From an uncultured Alphaproteobacteria bacterium (GTDB lineage Bacteria; Pseudomonadota; Alphaproteobacteria; Puniceispirillales; UBA1172), in the NCBI GenBank assembly GCA_958431225.1, contig OY288107.1:1639501-1703500 (forward strand): 64,000 nucleotides of DNA, in the 5' to 3' direction. Shown piece by piece: positions 58,601 to 64,000 of this stretch. The number at the start of each line of letters is the position of its first letter. Position 1 is the stretch's first letter. Both the position numbers and the translations under genes were made by a program. Below the pieces are notes generated by a model. It was given only the letters and a program-made list of their open reading frames with translations. It made no database searches and was not told the origin of the DNA.

Positions 58601-61600
58601 TAGTTTCAAAATTATGGATGCTGATAGCAATGCTGAGAACACATTTGACAGCGCAATCACTAGCACGACCCACCCATCTCTCGAAGACAGATTCACGCTC
58701 ATATTTGACACGTCCGACCCGAAAGCGAAAACGGCAAAACTCGCACTGAAACCCAACATGAAAATTGACCGTGAAGAACTAGGCAACACCGACACCATCA
58801 GCCTAAATGTCAAAGTAAAAGATGGTCAGGCAACCAGCACGGATGGTGTAGCTGTTACTATCACCTTCACCGATATCAACGACAACGCCCCCACGATGAC
58901 CATAAACGGCACAGCCTCGCTTACTGAGGAGATGGCAGGGATTGCTGGCGGCACGAAAACAGGTTTTTCCATCACGCTTGCCGATAAAGATTCGGATGCG
59001 GTTAATCAGCACGATATTAGAGTTACAGGTGATCTCGCCAGCCGCTTCGGTTTTGTCAAAGATGGCACTACTCCTAACCAGTGGAATTTGGTTCTCCTTG
59101 AAGGGAAGAAAGTTGATAGGGACCCCGGCGGGGACGGCGCATCACTCACGATTGCATACACAATTAAGGATGGCGATGGCACCCACCCGCCTATAACCGA
59201 CTCTGTTACCGTTAATATAATTGATACCAACGACAACCCGCCAAAATTCGCACAAAGCACATACACGCTTAGCGTAAGGGAAGATGCAGGTCTAGATGAT
59301 AAAATCGGGGCGCCAATCACGGCAATGGACCCTGACGTCGGCACGTTGTACTACAGCATCTATAATGATCCTGATGCTTTGTTTGAGGTTGATAATAATG
59401 GGCAAATCACCGTTAGTGGTTATTTTGATTATGAGACTACTAAATCTTATACACTGACCCTTGAAGCCGATGATGGCGACAATACCCCCGCCACCGCAAC
59501 CCTCACCATCAACGTTGTAGATACCAACGACAATCAACCAACTCTGACGATTGTTGGCACGGGTACGTTGCAAGAGCTACCCGCCTCCACCACGGCAACC
59601 GATACGGGCATCAGTTTTACGATTGATGATGCTGATAAAACAGCTGGTGTTAATACTGCTGTGACCGAATCTTTCTTCGCGGTTGACGATGATCGTTTTG
59701 ATGTTGTTTCTGATGGTAGCGGCGGCTGGAAACTCGTGCTATTGGCGGGTAAGACGGTGACTTATGACCCTGACATCCCCGAAATCTATCCCCAAGTTGA
59801 CATATATGATTGGAGTTCGTCGGGCGAAGCCGAAGACCCCATGATGGTCACCATCACCATTGCACCGCCGCCTAATCAAATCCCGGTCTTTGCTGATAAT
59901 CCGTTGAGTTGGGGGGCGCTTGTCCACGGCGTTTTGCCTGAAGATACCTACGACGGCGACCACCTCGCTACCATCAATGCTTCTGACCCAGATGGCAATT
60001 ATGGCAATGTGTTGGAATTCAGAATCGTCGGTGGCGATGGGACATTTTCCATCACTGACGATACGCTAATTCTCAATAAGCCTTTGGATTACGAAACCAC
60101 ACAGAGCTATCAATTAACGCTTCGCGTCCTAGATGATGATGGCGGTTTTTCCGACACCGACCCCATCACCATCAATATTGGCGATGTCAATGATAACGGG
60201 CCGACGGTGACGGTTGCGCAGGCGGTTGCTGGCACTGATGGGGCGATTGATGAACATGTTGCCGGCGAGACGGCGGCGATAGTTGCGACTGGAATCACCA
60301 TCACGCTGGCTGACGCTGATACCATTGAGGCGCATAAAAGCATCGCACCGACCTCTTATTTCTCACCGCTATTCAGGGTTCTAAATGCCGCCGATAACAC
60401 GCACAACACGGATTTTGCGGTTGTGTATGATAGCGGCAACTGGGTGCTACAATATACTGGCACAACATTATCTGCCGAATCTGGTGGCGCCACGATTACT
60501 CTCAAAATTGAAGTCAGTGATGATGAAAACATGCCCCCCGATGTGTCGGATGCCTTCACCCTCAACATCAATAATTTGGATGAGGGCGCGGCGACCTATA
60601 TTGTTTCGGGCAATGTTGCGGCGGGGGCGGAACTCACGGCTATGCTGGCACCGAATGGCGCCGACCCTGATGGGCGTGTTGGTGATGCTACCTATCGTTG
60701 GTTTAGGAAATCTAGCACTGATGCCGACCCTAGCGCGCTTGATGCCCCTGATACGGCTAGTTTTAGCTGGCTTGCCCCGGCTTCCACAACGAATACCCAT
60801 ACGCTCGGCGCGCTTGTTGATGGGGCGGATTATGGTGTTGCTGTCCAATATCTAGATGGCTATGCCGATGGAAGTGTGCCAAAGGGCGCGGCGACGGTGG
60901 TGACGGCACTAGCCTTGGCGGTGGAATTTGCACAAACTGGCGGCTACACAGCGACAATTAACGAATCTGGCACTAGCCTTACGGCACTGGATATAGATGC
61001 GGTTTTGAACGACCCGAATATCACCGAAAATATAAGCTACGCCTTTGTCACTGATGCCGACACCGGCGCAACGGACACCGCCCATTTAGGCTTTACGATT
61101 GATGCAAGTGATGGCACGATTAGCTTTACCGGCACTGCTAGTACGGATTTGGATTTCGAATCTATCACCGAAAATCCCATCCCCTTAACCGTGCGCGCCA
61201 CCCACGACAATGGCTATAACAGCATTCCGAATCCGTATGGCGATATTATGGTGGCTATTTCTGTGAATGATGTTAATGAATTTGCGCCGGTATTCGTCAC
61301 GCCCACGATGGACACAAGCCTCATTGGCGACAGCAAAAATGTCGCTGAGGATGTTGCGGTGGATTATAGGGTTGGGCTATTCCGTGCGACAGATGCGGAT
61401 GGTAGCAATAATATAGTTACCTACACGCTGGCGGGTGGCGGTGGTGTGTTTGATGTTCGTGCGGTGACGGGCAGCACCGATAATAATTGGGAAATTTATG
61501 TGACTGACACGTCCGCCTTGGATTTTGAATCAAGCACCAAAAGCTATGACCTAATCATCACGGCTTCGGATAGTGACCCCGATGCGCCTATGACGGAAAC

Positions 61601-64000
61601 GAAACCGGTCCGCATCACGCTCACCGATGCCAACGACAATGCCCCGCAATATGTGAATGTTGATGACACGCCACTGACCACGACTGCGACTGTGGATGAG
61701 CGCACCTCTGACAATACAGCCCCGATAGATATTCTCACATTTAGATTTACCGATGCAGATACGGCTGGGGTTAATCCGACGATATTGGCGAGTCATTTTA
61801 CGGTTCTTGATGCTAGCGATGTTGAAGATACACGCTTTGATGTTGTTGCCGATGGGCAGAACTGGAAACTTCAGCTGAAAGCCACGGCGGAACTGGATTT
61901 TGAGGCCACAGAAACGCTAGATTTGCGTATCAGCATGAACGACCAAACGCACATTGCCCGCAGTGATTTAATCACCCTCACTATCAATAATCTAGATGAT
62001 GGTCCGGCGATTTATGCGATTGACCCTACGGCTTCGGCGACAGGGGGAAATATGCTAGCATTGGAGGTCAGCACGCCCGACCCTGATGGCGTTGATACCA
62101 ATTTTCCTATCACTTATCAATGGTTCACCACCACCGATGACGGCACAACGAAAACGCCTCTTGCCACCGATGCCGATGGCGCTAGTTATACGCTCAAAAT
62201 GGGTGATAGCACCACGCCGGACTATGGCGTCACCGTGCGTTACACCGACATTTCGGGCAAAAATGAGGTCGTTGATTCTGCCCTCATCACCCTGCATCCT
62301 TTGATTGCGACAGGTAGCGGGGCGGTTGAGGAAAATGACCAAGGCGCCGATACCGGCATCACGCTATCCGCAGGCAATGGCTACACGATAGGGGGCGATG
62401 CTGAATTCTCTGTTTTTGCCAAAGGTGGGGACAATGATGGGGAGGAGGATGAGCGCTTTGAGGTGGTTAATGAAGCTGGTGTATGGAAGTTAAAATTAAA
62501 ATCAAATGTATCCTTAGACGCCGAACAAGCGACACGAATTAATTTAAGGATTGTGCATAACAATGGGGCGGTGGTGCCGGTGGATGTGCAGGTTGCTGTG
62601 GGGGATGTTAATGAACTTAACCCAGAGATTGCCCCCGAGACATTTCCCCCGCGCGATGGCGTCGTATTTTACGAGGATGTAGAAATTGGCACTGCCGTCC
62701 ATGAGTTTGAAATCATTGATGATGCTACAGCGTTTGATGGGTTAAAAATCACCTTTGAAAGCACGAATAGAGATTTTAGTGAAGGCGACAGATTTACACT
62801 ATCCAAAGAATTGCGGGTTGATGAGGAGACTGGCAAAAATAGGATATTTGCCAATCTTGAACTGGCACGAGAGCTAGATTATGATGAATATACACGCCTA
62901 GATGCGAGCTATTCGGAGACTGTCACCGTTAAAGTTACGGGTTCAAGTATGCTTCAAAATGGCACGTTGCGATCATCTGTTACTGATTTTACATTTAGCA
63001 TTTATATTCTCAATATTAATGACACCGCCCCAGAATTGGAACTGCCCGATGGCACCGATTCTGCCGTGGCACAGCTTGACGAAAACACCGATGGCGCTAA
63101 TGTTGCGCTCAATATCAATTTCAAAGCCAGCGACCTAGATGATTCATTTTCATTTGCTAATGCGCACCAAGGGCATAACCTACCCGATACCGAATTCACC
63201 TTCACCATCAGCGGCGACCAAGCCCATAGATTTGAAATTGTTGCCAACCACAATGAAATTTACAACTGGCAATTAAATCTCAAAAGCGGACATAGCCTAG
63301 ATTATGAACGCGCCGCCACGCTCAATTTACAAATCACCGCCAGCGATGGCGTTAATACATCCGCGCCCATTTTTGTCACCATAAACGTAAATGACGACAA
63401 CACCGAAACCAATATCCATAACCCCTATTTCATCGGTGGTGCTATTGCTTTGGACGTGTTTGAAGATATTGCCGTGGGCGTACGCATTGCTACACTGACC
63501 GCCCTAGATGGAGACGGCGACACCCTGACCTATGCCATCACTGCTGGCAATGAAAGGGGGCTATTTGCCATTGACGCCAACACCGGCGCGCTCACCATTG
63601 CCAAAACGCTGGATTACGAAACCGCTATAACCCACACCCTAACGGTGCAAGTTGCCGACAACAACGGCAAAACCGATAAGGCGGAAGTAGCGGTCAATGT
63701 GCTTGATGTCAGCCCCGAAACCCCCGCCCCAACCGACACCACCCCGAGTGTCAATGATATCATCCCCATTTTCACCCGCGCCATTGATAGCCCCATGCAT
63801 GGCGTCATTGATGAAACCGGGGGCAGTGGCAACACCGAGGATGTCAGCACCGGCTATAAAATCCTTATTACCGATGCCGATAGCAATAATAACTTCACCT
63901 TTGACTTCAATGACAACCGCTTCAAATTTGCAGACCAAGGGGAGGGGATTTGGGAATTATTCCTCAAAGCCAACAATGCCGTGGATTACGATATGGCGGG
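52614..64000 (+). CDS. Giant cadherin-repeat lipoprotein, at least 3795 residues, 3' end outside the window
   Basis: One open frame from GTG 52614 to the window end (checked at several points; 11,387 bp without a stop that I can find). A TAA lies 2 codons upstream in frame and GGGAAG 7 nt before, fixing the GTG start. Residues 1-35 form a lipoprotein signal (SGFTAGVWTLSGVVLAAC, lipobox L32-A-A-C35) followed by Asp/Gly linker. An EF-hand-like loop DMNNDGVIDATDE lies at 63-75 within a start region (QGARIYFDMNNDGVIDA ... SPITDLLADDS) common to large bacterial adhesins. The rest is a long row of cadherin-like domains, ending in xSxDVNDxxP linkers (e.g. LSDVNEHAPVF, IGDVNDSDPTW), interleaved with Ig-like domains (FQWF-type). 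Several segments are near-duplicates of each other. Function is surface adhesion by inference. Confidence 0.9.
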   Translation, partial: MPNLLNKRLDAHKNRTSAGFTAGVWTLSGVVLAACGLFDDDDGGGHALHVQRSPVQGARIYFDMNNDGVIDATDEAMQDAVFPQGFVTDAAGRAHNIPAVFQDLPFKAVLDGAIDADTGAPLSGALHSIPDANGAHRLTSPITDLLADDSKTPEEVARALLPHADNAEITRILEAINDPRNYLGGDDGVEGFAFFLATETEAGRTPAPTDSAVQSKAAQYLTDSPTDTLIVVNEDADADPAFIDLPAKTIGAHDSYVATIQAVSHAGGVNYRFVDANGTPADISDFSINAQGVISFVGENPTTATLHIEVSNGDEAETEIVRIEVTVAPAPTVDELPAGDETATIMENVEGAAGDGTALITGITTSATNPSWEISEANPAGLSAIMDKFEIVSGSGITFNLVLKAGASLDYETIPGGVLNLHLWAQENGVRSNPLALRIQVENDPDEVGFSGSFTGIVTEDGNGIARGRVSVENQDSATATATDGTYGTLEYTDGRWIYTLDNTNSAVNALRAGEVLIDTATITLSSGESQNIVIRINGADEDVHFLNDTGTRTADARVDVELGNPVLAGEDIFDGLTLTNATLADIEVKFADTGENYNLFTITDAGLLTFTGTNEDVASFGNGITLNLQITAPTLTTATLPFALQVNVINAVDDGRVAYEIVGDVAVGQLLRVQEVQGSTDPDGVVGDVSFQWFRGDENAPTLLRTGETYRVTQADIDSGDSIGVFAIYTDGSGTTYTHRDNDVATTITAFATPVKFTSPAINARTIDLNENTGATSTVHFAVAATSSDNSGPVDIATYMFIDDTDTATTSYRGFTINPSSGAITLTGSLDFEDTHRDGSTINLRVRATDDNAETADITLTVNLSDVNEHAPVFATNADDSALTDGTEEIAEDVANGHRVGLFRATDADGTNNDVTYSLDDGGVGVFGIRAVAGTDNWEIYVADNTNLDFDGSTKSYTIRITASDSDPDSVMSSPPEAVTITLSDVNDIVPTYTTSGTASVRTTSDPAVDPLTSDTATGYSITIIDADTNNQFAGNFDLNDNRFAFQETSAGNGVWELVLLANQDITEAAATTITLTYQVHDGDNTAATPGSVDINVVESSVSFNAGMGTQTIRENEYDTANAAPITLATTTPVATVAATSITPSAVVRYAITGGADMAFFTIADSSSGAISLVNPLPLNYEMKDSYEVVVTATDSITTNTAIAHITIEVINNQEGDGTYVIEGNVAAGGRLNAVVTDPDGTESITYEWYSLDALGADRQTLGATQSITLDQDADLTRSYHVEITHTDNLDDAHTETLQASAVQFGEDSYSLDIFEGENNPLPDIDATLTGATLTYAFLTNPATGATSQTSGIFTIDAGSGAISLTDSSAAPLDYETAQTHNLTVRATETGGNQASGDVEVTINVRDLNEHAPEIVGGATATASISEDAGLNAMVTDVDASDDDPTNTLRYEITSGNIGDVFTIDPTSGVITVNGALNRETTASYDLVVTVTDDGVDDNNMPDPKTATQTITVAIGDVNDSDPTWTTGNAPNFAERVAVASDTPTGFSITLSDDDTDAVNEHNVMVVGTHASRFKFIEDGTTANQWNLVLIAGQEVDRETDGDSLTIEYQILDGTRFTSSPPSTVDITIDDINDNGPTVTVAQTVAGTNGMIDERISGNTAAIVATGITITLADADATSARQSITPSSTPKPQFKVYNDDDPRTENTDFEVVDDGGNWVLRLKAGEALDHTASPLSLKIGVSDGAHDEYITPTAFTLTVNNLQEGPAVFEVNPTQANEKILEVEVATPDPDGLDGMFSFQWFTTTDNGITQTDIDGEVGRTFDTTDRTDPEDTVYGVRIEYTDHAGTTYSKANGNAPFAVNTTLRFTSSYSITLTDGDASPTLPTFALELNNVAVTMGAKYTFATNGDPHNFFTLSEAGVLTLNSAVDFDTATDAQKSFNLLIVATAMGGETALAMIPVSVMDANDSDPSITAADDSLDAMGVLVDDVVDSDPGVSFKIMDADSNAENTFDSAITSTTHPSLEDRFTLIFDTSDPKAKTAKLALKPNMKIDREELGNTDTISLNVKVKDGQATSTDGVAVTITFTDINDNAPTMTINGTASLTEEMAGIAGGTKTGFSITLADKDSDAVNQHDIRVTGDLASRFGFVKDGTTPNQWNLVLLEGKKVDRDPGGDGASLTIAYTIKDGDGTHPPITDSVTVNIIDTNDNPPKFAQSTYTLSVREDAGLDDKIGAPITAMDPDVGTLYYSIYNDPDALFEVDNNGQITVSGYFDYETTKSYTLTLEADDGDNTPATATLTINVVDTNDNQPTLTIVGTGTLQELPASTTATDTGISFTIDDADKTAGVNTAVTESFFAVDDDRFDVVSDGSGGWKLVLLAGKTVTYDPDIPEIYPQVDIYDWSSSGEAEDPMMVTITIAPPPNQIPVFADNPLSWGALVHGVLPEDTYDGDHLATINASDPDGNYGNVLEFRIVGGDGTFSITDDTLILNKPLDYETTQSYQLTLRVLDDDGGFSDTDPITINIGDVNDNGPTVTVAQAVAGTDGAIDEHVAGETAAIVATGITITLADADTIEAHKSIAPTSYFSPLFRVLNAADNTHNTDFAVVYDSGNWVLQYTGTTLSAESGGATITLKIEVSDDENMPPDVSDAFTLNINNLDEGAATYIVSGNVAAGAELTAMLAPNGADPDGRVGDATYRWFRKSSTDADPSALDAPDTASFSWLAPASTTNTHTLGALVDGADYGVAVQYLDGYADGSVPKGAATVVTALALAVEFAQTGGYTATINESGTSLTALDIDAVLNDPNITENISYAFVTDADTGATDTAHLGFTIDASDGTISFTGTASTDLDFESITENPIPLTVRATHDNGYNSIPNPYGDIMVAISVNDVNEFAPVFVTPTMDTSLIGDSKNVAEDVAVDYRVGLFRATDADGSNNIVTYTLAGGGGVFDVRAVTGSTDNNWEIYVTDTSALDFESSTKSYDLIITASDSDPDAPMTETKPVRITLTDANDNAPQYVNVDDTPLTTTATVDERTSDNTAPIDILTFRFTDADTAGVNPTILASHFTVLDASDVEDTRFDVVADGQNWKLQLKATAELDFEATETLDLRISMNDQTHIARSDLITLTINNLDDGPAIYAIDPTASATGGNMLALEVSTPDPDGVDTNFPITYQWFTTTDDGTTKTPLATDADGASYTLKMGDSTTPDYGVTVRYTDISGKNEVVDSALITLHPLIATGSGAVEENDQGADTGITLSAGNGYTIGGDAEFSVFAKGGDNDGEEDERFEVVNEAGVWKLKLKSNVSLDAEQATRINLRIVHNNGAVVPVDVQVAVGDVNELNPEIAPETFPPRDGVVFYEDVEIGTAVHEFEIIDDATAFDGLKITFESTNRDFSEGDRFTLSKELRVDEETGKNRIFANLELARELDYDEYTRLDASYSETVTVKVTGSSMLQNGTLRSSVTDFTFSIYILNINDTAPELELPDGTDSAVAQLDENTDGANVALNINFKASDLDDSFSFANAHQGHNLPDTEFTFTISGDQAHRFEIVANHNEIYNWQLNLKSGHSLDYERAATLNLQITASDGVNTSAPIFVTINVNDDNTETNIHNPYFIGGAIALDVFEDIAVGVRIATLTALDGDGDTLTYAITAGNERGLFAIDANTGALTIAKTLDYETAITHTLTVQVADNNGKTDKAEVAVNVLDVSPETPAPTDTTPSVNDIIPIFTRAIDSPMHGVIDETGGSGNTEDVSTGYKILITDADSNNNFTFDFNDNRFKFADQGEGIWELFLKANNAVDYDMA

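Overview
The window looks like a chromosomal segment of an alphaproteobacterium. The evidence is a ccoNOQP-ccoGHIS (fixNOQP-fixGHIS) cytochrome cbb3 cluster in its usual order, a gltD-gltB pair, the thrS-infC-rpmI-rplT-pheS-pheT run, a long-type leuA and GC-rich coding with many overlapping stop/start pairs. I cannot fix the order or genus; a marine or host-associated lineage carrying giant surface proteins is plausible but is inference.

Layout. 1-5982 (minus strand): typA, a Pr6Pr-like membrane protein and a DMT exporter with overlapping ends, then a possible 43-residue protein, a D-amino-acid-type aminotransferase, a class III aminotransferase and the first codons of a polyamine-type solute-binding protein. 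6127-8019: three lower-GC genes (Cys-rich protein, lipoprotein, unknown). 8029-8984: tRNA-Leu(CAG) and uppP. 9186-15184: gltD-gltB. 15223-16596: a two-gene restriction-modification candidate of lower GC. 16613-19855: GNAT acetyltransferase, GST, alpha/beta hydrolase, glycosyltransferase. 19915-26687: thrS, infC (apparent AUA start), rpmI, rplT, pheS, pheT. 26714-30659: leuA, lepA, a small membrane protein. 30756-30845: tRNA-Ser(GGA), followed by a GC-rich repeat element.

31131-43146 holds two paralogous RTX/cadherin secreted proteins. The first (757 aa if intact) is broken by a 13-bp tandem duplication. The second is 3201 aa and is built from RTX blocks, a recurring ~100-aa module and cadherin-like domains. 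Both end in the same ~220-aa C-terminal region and share a 45/48-identical promoter-proximal element. 43147-44291 is a scar: two truncated MFS transporter C-halves face away from a perfect 5 x 30-bp array. 44310-52022 (minus) is the cbb3 oxidase and assembly cluster.

From 52614 to the end of the window one uninterrupted GTG-initiated frame encodes a giant cadherin-repeat lipoprotein of at least 3795 residues that continues beyond the window. It is preceded by a 46-bp-arm hairpin. The most unusual content is therefore the surface-protein block (31-43 kb and 52.6-64 kb) together with a dispersed 30-bp repeat that lies inside coding frames. No type I secretion ABC transporter, membrane-fusion protein or outer-membrane channel gene is visible here, so how the RTX proteins are exported is inferred from their architecture only.
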